A stretch of DNA of 62,686 nt from Erysipelotrichales bacterium (GTDB lineage Bacteria; Bacillota_I; Bacilli_A; Acholeplasmatales; WRBM01): NCBI GenBank assembly GCA_009784525.1, contig WRBM01000008.1, positions 1 to 62,686 of the forward strand. Direction: 5' to 3'. A program made the position numbers and the translations under genes. Of this stretch, positions 1 to 8,788 are shown in pieces. How positions within the stretch are numbered: position 1 is the stretch's first letter; every line of letters begins with the position of its first letter. Under the pieces are notes generated by a model. It made no database searches and was not told the origin of the DNA. It saw only the letters and a program-made list of their open reading frames with translations.

Positions 1-2
1 AA

Positions 3-89
3 AGATTCAAAGCATCATCGAAAAAAATAAGCTATAAATCTTTTTTGAATAACAAAGGAATTACAGATATTTTAGCGAAAAAAGAATGA
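3..89 (+). CDS. Possible C-terminal end of a gene entering from the left edge
   Basis: The frame starting at base 3 is open from the window edge to a TGA at 87-89 and reads as 28 protein-like residues ending in GITDILAKKE. The reverse strand of this stretch has early stops. It would converge with the minus-strand GIN-domain lipoprotein gene, with the hairpin at 134-165 between them. No family can be recognised from so short a piece. A second plus-strand frame (from base 2, stop at 35-37) is also open to the edge, so which frame is real is uncertain. Confidence 0.3.
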   Translation, partial: RFKASSKKISYKSFLNNKGITDILAKKE

Positions 90-129
90 GCTATCAACTT
101 TTATCACCTAAGGTCAGAAAAAATTTTGG

Positions 130-165
130 CAAGAAAAAAAGGAATGCCCGATCCATTCCTTTAAC
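130..165 (-). terminator. Rho-independent terminator of the 9-kb hisS operon
   Basis: On the minus strand a stem AAAGGAATG/CATTCCTTT closes a 7-base loop and runs into a T tract (T7). It lies just after the stop of the GIN-domain lipoprotein gene and is the first clear terminator after the T-box at 8.8 kb. Its position between convergent frames means it could also stop a plus-strand transcript from the left, although the plus-strand T tract is poor. Confidence 0.7.
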
Positions 166-168
166 TAT

Positions 169-981
169 TTATGCAACATTCGTTATACTAGAAACACCTG
201 AAGAACTTTGCTGTAAACTACCTGATACATTAATTATCACACTTGATGCACCATTTGTCGTTATACTTCCGTTTACCGCTAAAAGATTCGTTAAATTTGC
301 TGAAGATGTGCCACTTGTAGTTACTGTTAACTCTTCGGTTTCTCCTTGAGCATTTAACGAAGATGAGCCGCTTAAAGTGAAGAATAACTCATCACCAATA
401 AAACTAGACTCTTGAATCGCAGAAACTCCGGCAGCGTTTAAATTAAGTGTTTCTGCTTCAAACTTTGAATTTCTGATGGTTGATACACCACTCATCTCAA
501 TATTAATGGAATAATTTGCTAAAACCTCTAAACCAGTAACAGTTGATACACCGCTCATAGTTAAACCAAAGTTTGTGGCTTCAAAAGCTCCCCTGACTAT
601 AACATCTGAAACGCCACTGACTCTTAAATTACGAATCGAAGTTATGCCAACATTAAATTCAATGCCTCCGCTATCAGTAAGATTAAAACCAATTGATTGA
701 CTTTCTCTTCTGACTTCAATTCTTAATAAACCTTGCGAATTAATATTAATAGCTAAATGTTCAACTAAGTTTTCATCAATTCGCCAAGTCACGGTATCAC
801 TGGCAGTTGTCGTAAGATTAACATTACCTGGAAAACTGAAATTAATCTCATTGATTTGTTGTCCTTCTAAGGAAAACTGACCATCAATCATTATTCCGTT
901 TGCGCGAATAGTTGAATTGCCACAACCAGAGATAACAAATGTCAATATTATTAAAACAATAATTACTGATAATTTTTTCAT
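169..981 (-). CDS. GIN-domain (DUF2807) surface lipoprotein
   Basis: This 270-residue protein begins with a lipoprotein signal (MKKLSVIIV... with lipobox ISGC, Cys at about residue 20), so it should be lipidated and anchored outside the cell. From about residue 35 on it is a beta-rich repeat protein with recurrent S-G-V-S units (SGVSDVIV, SGVSTVTG, SGVSTIRN, AGVSAIQE). These are typical of the DUF2807/GIN head domain, a beta-solenoid of unknown biochemical role. A strong RBS (AAAAGGGG) precedes the ATG. It has its own extended -10 promoter in the 39-bp gap to the upstream rhodanese lipoprotein, so it need not depend on the T-box operon. The family call rests on the repeat pattern and the lipobox. 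Confidence 0.75.
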   Translation of the reverse strand: MKKLSVIIVLIILTFVISGCGNSTIRANGIMIDGQFSLEGQQINEINFSFPGNVNLTTTASDTVTWRIDENLVEHLAININSQGLLRIEVRRESQSIGFNLTDSGGIEFNVGITSIRNLRVSGVSDVIVRGAFEATNFGLTMSGVSTVTGLEVLANYSINIEMSGVSTIRNSKFEAETLNLNAAGVSAIQESSFIGDELFFTLSGSSSLNAQGETEELTVTTSGTSSANLTNLLAVNGSITTNGASSVIINVSGSLQQSSSGVSSITNVA

Positions 982-1000
982 TACTTAACCCCTTTTAAAA

Positions 1001-1009
1001 ATTATATCA
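1001..1009 (-). promoter_or_regulatory. Extended -10 promoter of the GIN lipoprotein gene
   Basis: The minus strand reads TGATATAAT, a perfect -10 hexamer with an extended TGn element, 19-28 bases before the start codon. No good -35 box is present. The same nonamer recurs before several other genes in the window. Confidence 0.6.
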
Positions 1010-1020
1010 TATTTTTTTCA

Positions 1021-1830
1021 CTAATTCGTTACTAAACCAAATGGCCAATCCAAAATGCCACCAAATTCAAAGATATTAGTAAAACCTAACTCGGCTAAAA
1101 TCTTTGATGCCGCAACGCTTCTTACACCACTGCGACAATAAACAAGAATTATTTTATTAAGATCTTTTAATTCCAATAAAGCCCTAACTGTTAATTCCGG
1201 AAGCGGGATTAAAATAGCATCAGCAATATGGCCAGCTTCAAATTCATCTGAATTACGAACATCTAATATTATTGATTGCCGATCACTTAACATAATTTCT
1301 TTAGCACGTTCGGGCGTTATCTGAAAAAAGCCATATTCATTTCTGATATCTAACTTCCGATATTTAGCATGGAGAACTTTCATTCCAACTGTCCCTCTTT
1401 CAATCTTTAATATCTGATTAATTAATTCAGCTTCTTTAAACCAGCCTAAAAATTCATAACCTTCTTTGAAAGCTGGCAATAAATTAAATTCATCTTCCAC
1501 TGTAAAACTAGCAGGATTAGCGTGTAGTCCTTTTGATGCGAAAAAGATTATAGGAAAATCGATAGCCGTTCTTTTTAAAAATAAAGTCATTGTTTCCTGA
1601 ACTAAATCATCAGAAAAATTCCAAGGATTAATAAATTCCTTTTCCCGATACCAGGATAACAAAAAGCCAGATTGATAAATTGACGGTTTAGTTATTCTTT
1701 CGTTACGGGAAATAACTTGCGCTTCTATTGTAAAATTACCATCTGTCTCAAAATTAACAGTAACAAGTCTTTGACAACTAACTAAAAATAATGAACAAAT
1801 TACTGCTAAACAAAGCTTAAGTTTTTTCAT
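1021..1830 (-). CDS. Rhodanese-domain lipoprotein with InlB-type repeats
   Basis: The 269-residue precursor has a lipobox LVSC (Cys about residue 19). It is followed by two stretches resembling the InlB B-repeat/Flg_new fold (about residues 25-75 and 105-155; signature G-Y-x-F-L-G-W-F ... L-H-A-K-Y). The C-terminal third (about 165-265) is a rhodanese domain with the DVRNSDEFEAGHI motif and an intact active-site loop CRSGVRS. This implies an extracytoplasmic sulfurtransferase or thiol-handling role; the substrate is unknown. The start overlaps the stop of the pseudouridine synthase gene by 4 bases, so translation is probably coupled. A rhodanese fused behind InlB-like repeats is an uncommon arrangement. 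Confidence 0.75.
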   Translation of the reverse strand: MKKLKLCLAVICSLFLVSCQRLVTVNFETDGNFTIEAQVISRNERITKPSIYQSGFLLSWYREKEFINPWNFSDDLVQETMTLFLKRTAIDFPIIFFASKGLHANPASFTVEDEFNLLPAFKEGYEFLGWFKEAELINQILKIERGTVGMKVLHAKYRKLDIRNEYGFFQITPERAKEIMLSDRQSIILDVRNSDEFEAGHIADAILIPLPELTVRALLELKDLNKIILVYCRSGVRSVAASKILAELGFTNIFEFGGILDWPFGLVTN

Positions 1831-2741
1831 AACTCGCTTCTTTCCAAGTCAGAAATAAAATCATTAAAAAACTTAGGAAGTTCAGAACTAAATTCCAGAT
1901 ATTTATTGGATTTAGGATGTTTAAATCCAATCGTTTTAGCATGCAGAAACTGACCATTTTCACTAACTGTTTTTTTCGGACCATAAACAGGATCACCATA
2001 AACCGGAAAACCAATATAATTTAAATGCACGCGAATCTGGTGAGTTCTTCCTGTTTCTAATTGGCATTCAATTAAAGTAAAATTATTGAATCTTTTTAAA
2101 ACATTAAAATGAGTTATTGCTTCTTTGCCTTTTTCGCTAACCGTCATTTTTTTACGGTCATCAGAACTACGGCCAATTGGCGCATTAATTTTACCAGCCT
2201 GATGACTGATAACCCCATGCACTAAAGCGATATATAATCGTTTGGCGCTTTTATTTGCTAATTGTGCTGATAACATTTCATGGGCTAAATCATTTTTAGC
2301 AACCATTAAAAGCCCACTTGTATCTTTATCAATCCGATGCACGATACCAGGTCTTATTGTGCCGTTAATACCTGATAAATCTTCTATCTGCGCCAAAAGC
2401 CCATGCACAAGTGTATCTTCACCAGTGCCGGCACCAGGGTGTACTACTAAGCCAGAAGGTTTATCAACTACACAAAGATATTCATCTTCATAAATAATCT
2501 TTAAATCCATTGGTACAGCTTTTAGTTCATATTCCTTGGCTTCTTCAATAATAATTAAAATATTATCATTTTCTTGCAGGCGATAATTATTAGTAGTTTT
2601 CTCCTCATTGACTAATACTTGTTCTTCCGATATTAATTTTTGAATTCTAGAACGAGAAAAATCAGCTAGTTTTTCGGTGATAAATAAATCTAGTCTCTTT
2701 CCTTCATCTTCAGCCAAAACAATAAAACTATGCTTGTTCAT
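1827..2741 (-). CDS. rluD: RluD/RluA-family rRNA pseudouridine synthase
   Basis: This 304-residue enzyme of the RluA family isomerises specific uridines of 23S rRNA to pseudouridine. An N-terminal S4 RNA-binding domain (about 12-75, with SRSRIQKLISEEQVLVN) precedes the catalytic domain. The family motif HRIDKDTSGLLMVAKN contains the catalytic Asp, and the later ETGRTHQIRVH motif is present. RBS GAGGGG lies 8 bases before the ATG. It overlaps lspA by 14 bases upstream and the rhodanese lipoprotein by 4 bases downstream. The lspA-rluD pairing is common in Bacillota. The exact target uridines (RluD versus RluC/RluA) cannot be decided from sequence alone. Confidence 0.9.
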   Translation of the reverse strand: MNKHSFIVLAEDEGKRLDLFITEKLADFSRSRIQKLISEEQVLVNEEKTTNNYRLQENDNILIIIEEAKEYELKAVPMDLKIIYEDEYLCVVDKPSGLVVHPGAGTGEDTLVHGLLAQIEDLSGINGTIRPGIVHRIDKDTSGLLMVAKNDLAHEMLSAQLANKSAKRLYIALVHGVISHQAGKINAPIGRSSDDRKKMTVSEKGKEAITHFNVLKRFNNFTLIECQLETGRTHQIRVHLNYIGFPVYGDPVYGPKKTVSENGQFLHAKTIGFKHPKSNKYLEFSSELPKFFNDFISDLERSEL

Positions 2742-3210
2742 TTTGTTTCCCCTCTAAGAAAAAAACATAAATAACTAACATCGCAACACCAACAGTAAGA
2801 AGAATATCAGCGATATTAAAAATCGGAAAATTAATTAACTCAAAGGAAAGAAAGTCAATTACTCCATAATCAGCATTCAACATCCGATCGATAAAATTAC
2901 CTAATGTACCCGCAATCAGAAAACCAACTGAAATTGTATAGAACTTCTTATCTTTAAAATTAATGCTTTTGGCTAAATAAATAAAAATAACCATTGCGAT
3001 AATTGTAATGATAATGAAAAAAGTTCTTTGACCTTGAAATAAACCAAAAGCTGCGCCTAAATTACGGTGACTTGTAATCGCAAAAACCCCATCAATAATC
3101 GGAATTCTTTGGCCAACTGTCATCCGGATATCGACGATTTGTTTTGTCAGCTGATCTAAAAAAATTAAAAAACCAATAAAAAGCACAAAATATAAATACT
3201 TCTTTTTCAT
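2728..3210 (-). CDS. lspA: Lipoprotein signal peptidase (signal peptidase II)
   Basis: This 160-residue membrane aspartyl protease cleaves prolipoprotein signal peptides after lipidation. Four transmembrane helices are visible (about 8-25, 63-82, 92-108, 132-152). Both catalytic aspartates lie in conserved blocks: GNFIDRM and FNIADILLTVG. RBS GGGGTG lies 8 bases before the ATG. It overlaps the upstream membrane protein by 4 bases and rluD by 14. Lipoproteins in this same window (at 169, 1021, 33561 and 49725) are likely substrates. Confidence 0.95.
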   Translation of the reverse strand: MKKKYLYFVLFIGFLIFLDQLTKQIVDIRMTVGQRIPIIDGVFAITSHRNLGAAFGLFQGQRTFFIIITIIAMVIFIYLAKSINFKDKKFYTISVGFLIAGTLGNFIDRMLNADYGVIDFLSFELINFPIFNIADILLTVGVAMLVIYVFFLEGKQNEQA

Positions 3211-3587
3211 AGTATATTCACCCCACTAACATAATAAATAATGATTAGAAGAAAAAAGAAAACACTTTTAATTAAGCTATCAACTAGACAAAAATCAAAT
3301 AAAAATTCTTTAGATTTATTAGTTAAGTTACAATAACCAGTTTCCTTTAAATAACAAAATAAAAAATTAAAAAGATAAACAAGCCCTAAAGCATAAAAAA
3401 GAAAAAACAAATCGCGGTCCAAAAACATTAATATACCAACAGAAAAGAAAATAGCTATTGGAATAAAAAGAAAAAATAATGTCATCACAAAAGCCGTAAA
3501 ACTATTATTATTTCTGGCTTGTTTCGTTATTTCTATTTCGCCTTCAAACTTTCGATAGTTATTAAATCTAGAGAAAATTCTTGTCAT
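3207..3587 (-). CDS. Small membrane protein of unknown function
   Basis: With the start at ATG 3587 (GGAGG 9 bases upstream) the protein has 126 residues. The longer frame reaching 3638 runs deeper into the upstream gene and has no comparable RBS. About 25 polar residues are followed by three likely transmembrane segments (near 32-52, 60-80 and 100-122). No family is recognised. It sits between the YlbL-like protease gene (20-bp overlap) and lspA (4-bp overlap), so it is translated as part of this operon. A link to membrane or lipoprotein maturation is only a guess from its neighbours. Confidence 0.65.
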   Translation of the reverse strand: MTRIFSRFNNYRKFEGEIEITKQARNNNSFTAFVMTLFFLFIPIAIFFSVGILMFLDRDLFFLFYALGLVYLFNFLFCYLKETGYCNLTNKSKEFLFDFCLVDSLIKSVFFFLLIIIYYVSGVNIL

Positions 3588-4584
3588 TGCGTAACGCCTC
3601 CAATGCTTCTTGGAAATTTCTGACTGGCACAAGCACAAATGTTGGTCTTCTTAATGATTGATAAGTTTCCAAAGCTTCCTGAAAATTACGAAATTCACTG
3701 GAATTCTGATCATCAGAAAATGGTACTAAAAAAATTCTTGCCCGATTCTTCTGAGCTGTATATATTTTTTGACGCATACCACCGATTGCGCCTACAGAGC
3801 CATCATAATTGATTGTTCCAGTGCCGGCAATTACTAAACCTCTTGTCAGATTAGACCCAGTCAGTATATCATAATTATGCAATGTTTGTAAAAGACCGCC
3901 AGATGGTCCGCCACTATTAGAACGATTAACAGTAAAAGCGGGATTTGCGACAAAATTGCCATATTTAGTTTCTATTCTAGTTCCATTTAAAGCACTTCTT
4001 TGAATACTTATTTGATATTCTTTTGTAGTATCATAAAAATAAGTATAAGTAATATTTAAAATATCAGTTTGTTGGGCATTTACGATAACTTCCCTAATAC
4101 CAGCTCCTGTTACGCCATTGATATTTGTAAACATCGCTCCCAGACCAAAAAAATCAAAACCTTCCGGATGATGCGCTAAAATAAAACCTAAGACATCATA
4201 TGATAATGCTTTTTGGGCATATCGGTAAGCAACAATAATTGAAAGCTCAATGGAAGCATTCATCGAAATTTGTCCCATGATATTATGATCCCTAGCAGTA
4301 AAATGGGATTGTGACTGATGAACTCGATTAACTTCAATTCTGGAATTATGGGTATAGAAGAGATGTTGAAACATTGTAATCCGATTAAAACTCAAAACAA
4401 AAGTTGTATTAAAGGAGCCCGTTGTCTGATGATCGCTATCAATTTCTATTAATCGTTCTACTTGCGTTAAACCGCCAGGCATTGTTGCTCTGTAATCAAT
4501 GCGATAAAATAAAGGAATAGAAAAAAAGACATTGATAAACAAAAATAAAATAAGTTGTTTTCTGTATTTTTTTAAAAGTTCCAT
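3568..4584 (-). CDS. YlbL/SdrC-like membrane-anchored S16 (Lon-type) serine protease
   Basis: This 338-residue protein has one N-terminal transmembrane helix (about 8-26), a degenerate middle region where relatives carry a PDZ domain, and a Lon-type S16 protease domain at the C terminus. The catalytic serine is in NSGGPSGGLLQTL and the catalytic lysine in GGMRQKIYTA, so the Ser-Lys dyad is intact. The active site should face outside. Bacillus YlbL has the same architecture and takes part in DNA-damage checkpoint recovery; whether that role holds here is unknown. It overlaps comEB by 13 bases. RBS GGAG lies 8 bases before the ATG. Confidence 0.85.
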   Translation of the reverse strand: MELLKKYRKQLILFLFINVFFSIPLFYRIDYRATMPGGLTQVERLIEIDSDHQTTGSFNTTFVLSFNRITMFQHLFYTHNSRIEVNRVHQSQSHFTARDHNIMGQISMNASIELSIIVAYRYAQKALSYDVLGFILAHHPEGFDFFGLGAMFTNINGVTGAGIREVIVNAQQTDILNITYTYFYDTTKEYQISIQRSALNGTRIETKYGNFVANPAFTVNRSNSGGPSGGLLQTLHNYDILTGSNLTRGLVIAGTGTINYDGSVGAIGGMRQKIYTAQKNRARIFLVPFSDDQNSSEFRNFQEALETYQSLRRPTFVLVPVRNFQEALEALRNDKNFL

Positions 4585-5051
4585 CTTGTAAGCTCCACAT
4601 CAAGCTTTTCATCAATTTGCCTAAACTTAATCTTAGCTGCTTCAAACATTCTTTTACTCGCAAGCACTAATTCGGAATCAGCGTATTTATCTTCTTGATA
4701 GACAACTTCTTTAATGCCAGCTTGAATAATAATCTTAGCACATTCATTACAAGGAAAAAGTGTTACATATAAAGTACAATCTTTTAAACTCGCTGTTGAA
4801 TTTAAAACCGCATTAACTTCGGCATGAACAACATAAGCGTACTTAGTGTCTAAATAATCACCAGTACTTTCCCAAGGAAACTCTTTATCCTCAATACCAA
4901 TTGGAAAACCATTATAACCAATTCCCATAATTTTTTTATCACGGTTAACGATACAAGCGCCAACTTGGGTTTGCGGATCCTTACTGCGTCTTGAAGACAG
5001 AATCGCAATTCCCATAAAATATTCATCCCATGAAATATAGTTTGTACGCAT
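4572..5051 (-). CDS. comEB: dCMP deaminase (ComEB family)
   Basis: This 159-residue zinc enzyme deaminates dCMP to dUMP, feeding dTMP synthesis. The zinc and catalytic motifs are intact: HAEVNAVLN (His ligand and proton-shuttling Glu) and PCNECAKII (two Cys ligands). Its length matches Bacillus ComEB. No competence gene comEA or comEC is next to it, so a nucleotide-pool role is more likely than competence. It starts 1 base after the tcdA stop and ends inside the protease gene, consistent with coupled translation. Confidence 0.9.
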   Translation of the reverse strand: MRTNYISWDEYFMGIAILSSRRSKDPQTQVGACIVNRDKKIMGIGYNGFPIGIEDKEFPWESTGDYLDTKYAYVVHAEVNAVLNSTASLKDCTLYVTLFPCNECAKIIIQAGIKEVVYQEDKYADSELVLASKRMFEAAKIKFRQIDEKLDVELTRWNF

Positions 5052-5052
5052 C

Positions 5053-5736
5053 TTATTTCAATCCTTCCATTAATTTTTTTAAAGCATAACTTGTGCTTAA
5101 TAAACCTGCAGTAGCCGGCACAAAACTATTTGAACTTAAACCTTCACGTTTAAGAGGCATTTCCTTAGAACAGATTACCGTTACTTTATCATAAATAGCT
5201 TCTTCTTTTAATTTTCTGCGGATAATTCTAGCGATAGGATCATAAGTTGTCTTTTTGATTTCGGTAATCTCAAAACCTTGCGGATTAAGTTTATTAGCTG
5301 TACCCATCACCGAAATAAAAGGAATATTTTTCTTTAAACACATCTTTATTATTAATATTTTAGCAGGAATATCATCAATCGCATCAATCACAAAATCAAG
5401 TGGTTCAGCAAAAACTTCTTCAATTGTATCTGGTGCAATTTTTTGATCAAACATTCTTAAATTCAGATTAGGATTGATATCACGCAATCTTTTTTCAGCG
5501 ACTAAAACTTTCTTTTGGCCGATTGTTGATTTAAGCGCAACAAGCTGACGATTTATATTACTTTCATCAACAACATCAAAATCACAAATCGTTAGATTAT
5601 TAATCCCGAGTCTGGCCATAGATTCCAAAGCATAAGAGCCTACGCCACCAAGCCCCGCAATCATAACTGATTTACTTTGGATTTTCTGATAGACTTCTGG
5701 AGTCAGATTATTCTCTGTACGGACAAAATGTTTCAT
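5053..5736 (-). CDS. tcdA: tRNA threonylcarbamoyladenosine dehydratase
   Basis: This 227-residue E1-like enzyme (CsdL/YgdL family) uses ATP to convert t6A37 of ANN-decoding tRNAs to the cyclic ct6A. The nucleotide-binding loop GLGGVGSYALESMARLGI is near the N terminus (about 30-47). The adenylation-site Asp/Asn/Arg set (CDFDVVDESNINRQ) and the conserved DAIDDI follow. The length is slightly short of the E. coli enzyme. It overlaps aspS by 4 bases. It shares an operon with hisS and aspS, giving a translation-themed unit. Confidence 0.9.
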   Translation of the reverse strand: MKHFVRTENNLTPEVYQKIQSKSVMIAGLGGVGSYALESMARLGINNLTICDFDVVDESNINRQLVALKSTIGQKKVLVAEKRLRDINPNLNLRMFDQKIAPDTIEEVFAEPLDFVIDAIDDIPAKILIIKMCLKKNIPFISVMGTANKLNPQGFEITEIKKTTYDPIARIIRRKLKEEAIYDKVTVICSKEMPLKREGLSSNSFVPATAGLLSTSYALKKLMEGLK

Positions 5737-7469
5737 TTCTTAAAATTTATCCTTAATTCTTCAAGTTGCTCATTAGCGACTTCTGAAGGAGCATCCATCA
5801 TCTGACAACGAGCGCTTTGTGTTTTTGGAAAAGCAATAACATCTTTAATATTATCGGTATTAGTCATTAACATAATTAAGCGATCTAGACCTAAGGCAAT
5901 GCCACCATGAGGTGGCGTACCATATTTTAAAGCATTGACAAAGAAACCAAAACGATCAGTTATTTCCTCATCGGAAAGACCTAAAATCTGAAACATTCTT
6001 TCTTGCATTTCCTGACTATAAATTCTTAAAGAACCGCCTCCGGCTTCATGCCCATTTATAACAACATCATAAGCACAGGCAATCGCTTCTTCTGGTTTAT
6101 TCAAGAAAGCTTTTAATGAATTAGCTTTAGGTAAAGTAAAAGGATGATGAGCCGCCGCATAATTTTTTGTTTCCGGATCATAATCGAACAAAGGCCAGTC
6201 TACTACCCAAGCAAATTTATAGGAATTTTTTGGAATTAAAGTTAAACGTTTGGCTAGATTAATCCTTAAAGCTCCTAAAATCGTATTAGCACGATTATTA
6301 TTCTTTTCAGAAACTATTAAAACTAAATCCTCGTTTTCTAATTTTTTCTGTTTCGCAAAATCAGGTGTAAGAAATTTAGCTAAAGGACCAGAAAGTTCCT
6401 TATTCTGATATTTTACCCAGTAAAGATTTGTGGCTTGATACTTTTTTGCTAATAAAGCAAGTTCATCGATTATTTTCCTAGTTAAAGAACTAGCGTTTTT
6501 AATAATTAAACCTTTAGCGACGCCGCCATTAGAAAGACAATCTTTAATTAAAGGCATTTCAATGTCTTTAAGTTCTGAACTAAAATTTTCGATAAATAAA
6601 TCATAACGCATATCCGGCTTATCTGAACCATATTTATCCATTGACTCTTGATAGGATATCCGTGGAAATGGTGTTGGAATATCAATATTTAAGACTTTTT
6701 TAAAGACATGGGCATAAAGTTGCTCAATCATATCTTGTACATCTTTTTCTTCAACAAAACTCATTTCAATATCAACTTGCGTAAATTCTAATTGGCGATC
6801 TGCTCTTAAATCTTCATCACGGAAACAGCGAGCTATTTGAAAATATTTTTCAAAACCAGAAACCATAAATAGTTGTTTAAAGATTTGCGGTGACTGCGGA
6901 AGCGCAAAGAATTCGCCTGGATAAATTCTGGAAGGTACTAAATAGTCACGCGCCCCTTCTGGTGTTGATTTAGCTAATATTGGTGTTTCTATCTCTAAGA
7001 ATTCATTATTAACTAAAAATTCCCTGATTGCTTGCGTGATTTCATGGCGCTTAATCAGATAGTTTTGCATTACTGGTCTGCGCAGATCAAGATAACGATA
7101 TTTAAGTCTGGTTTCTTCTAAAGCATCAGTATTATCACTAATAATTATCGGTGGTGTCTGACTTTCATTGATTATCTCTAAAAAATCAACCGTAATCTCA
7201 ATTTCACCAGTTGCGATGTTTTTGTTTTTATTACTTCTTTCAATTACAGTTCCTTTAGCATAAATCACAAATTCAGCACGAATCTTTACCGCTTCATTAT
7301 AATATTTATTATCAGGATTAACGACTAATTGAATAATTCCGCTTTTATCACGTAAATCAATGAAAATGACGCCTCCTAAGTTTCTGGCTTTAGAAACCCA
7401 ACCACGTAAAGCTACTTCTTGATTTAAATCACTTAGATTTAAGATGCCATTTTTATGGGTTATTTTCAT
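5733..7469 (-). CDS. aspS: Aspartyl-tRNA synthetase
   Basis: This class II synthetase charges tRNA-Asp. The ATG at 7469 gives 578 residues. It has AAAGGA 9 bases upstream and overlaps the hisS stop as TAATG; an in-frame TTG at 7490 would add 7 residues but has no better RBS. Domains: OB-fold anticodon-binding domain (about 10-110), catalytic core with the FKQ...CFRDEDLRADRQ motif 2 region, the bacterial-type GAD insertion (about 285-400), and motif 3 GIALGLDR. Size and GAD insertion indicate the bacterial type. It is co-transcribed with hisS behind the T-box; hisS-aspS pairing is a common arrangement in Bacillota. Confidence 0.97.
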   Translation of the reverse strand: MKITHKNGILNLSDLNQEVALRGWVSKARNLGGVIFIDLRDKSGIIQLVVNPDNKYYNEAVKIRAEFVIYAKGTVIERSNKNKNIATGEIEITVDFLEIINESQTPPIIISDNTDALEETRLKYRYLDLRRPVMQNYLIKRHEITQAIREFLVNNEFLEIETPILAKSTPEGARDYLVPSRIYPGEFFALPQSPQIFKQLFMVSGFEKYFQIARCFRDEDLRADRQLEFTQVDIEMSFVEEKDVQDMIEQLYAHVFKKVLNIDIPTPFPRISYQESMDKYGSDKPDMRYDLFIENFSSELKDIEMPLIKDCLSNGGVAKGLIIKNASSLTRKIIDELALLAKKYQATNLYWVKYQNKELSGPLAKFLTPDFAKQKKLENEDLVLIVSEKNNNRANTILGALRINLAKRLTLIPKNSYKFAWVVDWPLFDYDPETKNYAAAHHPFTLPKANSLKAFLNKPEEAIACAYDVVINGHEAGGGSLRIYSQEMQERMFQILGLSDEEITDRFGFFVNALKYGTPPHGGIALGLDRLIMLMTNTDNIKDVIAFPKTQSARCQMMDAPSEVANEQLEELRINFKK

Positions 7470-8773
7470 TATTCTTTTTCCTTTCTGCAAGATGAATTAC
7501 AGGAATGTTGGGGTGTAAATGCGGTTTTCAGATAATCATATAGCGCATTTAAACTAATTTTTTCCTGAGTTTTTGTCTTTTGATTCTTAATAGTAATTTC
7601 ATTATTATTTAATTCATCGCTACCAAGAATGCCGATAAAACGGCTATTAAGTTTGTCAGCGTTATTTAAATTGGCTTTAAAAGAACGGTTATTATAATCT
7701 GTTTCACAAATTAAACCACCCATTCTTAAAGTATTTAAAAGCTCGGAAGCTTTTTTCTTAGCGTCTTCACCAAGTGGTAAAAGATAAAAATGCACAAATT
7801 GTTCGGGTAGATTAATTAATTTATAATGATCCATAACTAATAATAAGCGCTCCATACCAAAGGCAACACCAATACCTTCTAAAGCCGGGCCTTTTAAATC
7901 CGAAACCAATCGGTCATAATGACCACCGCCGCCAAGAACATTTTGGGAGCCTAAAGCCTCTTCTGTTTCAATTTCAAAAACAGTATGGGCATAATAATCT
8001 AAGCCGCGAACTAAAAAATTATCGACTTCATACTTAATACCAATCGCATCAAGGTTAGCTAATACTGTTTGAAATCTTTGTTTGGCTTCAGTACTTAAAT
8101 AATCATTAATCAAGGGAACATCTTTAAAAAAGTCTTCTTTACGACAGCTTTTACAATCAAGTAAACGTAAAGGATTCTTTTCAATCCGTTTAAGGCAATC
8201 ACTACAAAGACGCGAAATAAAACCTTTAAAATAACTAACTAAAGCTTCACGGTAATTATCTCTTGACGTTTTATCGCCAAGGGAATTGACCTTTACTTTT
8301 GTATTAGGAATCTGTAGTCGCGTGATAATATTATAAGTTAAGGATATTACTTCCGCATCAAGTTCTGGCGCCTGACTTCCGATTGCTTCAAAGCCAAATT
8401 GGCTGAACTGGCGAAAACGACCCTTTTGAGGGTTTTCGTAACGAAATTGCGGTCCAATATAATAAAGTCTCGTTAAATTATTTTGCGCATACATTTTATT
8501 CTCAATAAAACTGCGGATAACTCCGGCTGTTCCTTCTGGTCTTAAGGTCATAGAACGTTTACCACGATCGATAAAATCATAAGTTTCTTTATTAACAACA
8601 TCCGAGCTGTCATCAGCGTTCCGATGAAAGACAGCACTCTCCTCAAAAATTGGCGTCCTGATTTCATCGTAATTATAAAGACTCATAATTCGGTGCAGAA
8701 AGTTTTCTAATCTTTGCCATTTCTTAATCTCTTCTGGTAAAACATCATAAGTTCCTTTTGGTAATTTATACAT
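7469..8773 (-). CDS. hisS: Histidyl-tRNA synthetase
   Basis: This 434-residue class II synthetase charges tRNA-His. It shows motif 1 near the N terminus, motif 2 (RYENPQKGRFRQFSQFGFE), the histidine-specific LVRGLDYYAHTVFEI block and motif 3 (GIGVAFGMERLLL), then a C-terminal anticodon-binding domain. A Cys cluster (CSDC...CKSC, near residues 185-210) sits in the insertion domain. RBS AAAGGAGGG lies 7 bases before the ATG. It is the first gene after a T-box leader, so its expression should rise when the cognate tRNA is uncharged. Confidence 0.97.
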   Translation of the reverse strand: MYKLPKGTYDVLPEEIKKWQRLENFLHRIMSLYNYDEIRTPIFEESAVFHRNADDSSDVVNKETYDFIDRGKRSMTLRPEGTAGVIRSFIENKMYAQNNLTRLYYIGPQFRYENPQKGRFRQFSQFGFEAIGSQAPELDAEVISLTYNIITRLQIPNTKVKVNSLGDKTSRDNYREALVSYFKGFISRLCSDCLKRIEKNPLRLLDCKSCRKEDFFKDVPLINDYLSTEAKQRFQTVLANLDAIGIKYEVDNFLVRGLDYYAHTVFEIETEEALGSQNVLGGGGHYDRLVSDLKGPALEGIGVAFGMERLLLVMDHYKLINLPEQFVHFYLLPLGEDAKKKASELLNTLRMGGLICETDYNNRSFKANLNNADKLNSRFIGILGSDELNNNEITIKNQKTKTQEKISLNALYDYLKTAFTPQHSCNSSCRKEKE

Positions 8774-8788
8774 AGTGTTTCCCTCCTT

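Noticed and set aside
86-349. 87-residue plus-strand frame
   Set aside because: Antisense to the GIN-domain lipoprotein; the minus-strand gene has lipobox, RBS, promoter and family pattern.
5053-5736. ThiF/MoeB sulfur-carrier adenylyltransferase as identity of the E1-like gene
   Set aside because: Length, the DESNINRQ context and the translation-gene neighbourhood fit TcdA better, and no thiS/moaD partner is nearby.
7467-7490. Upstream TTG start for aspS
   Set aside because: ATG 7469 has a better-placed RBS and matches the normal AspS N terminus; the TTG only extends into hisS.
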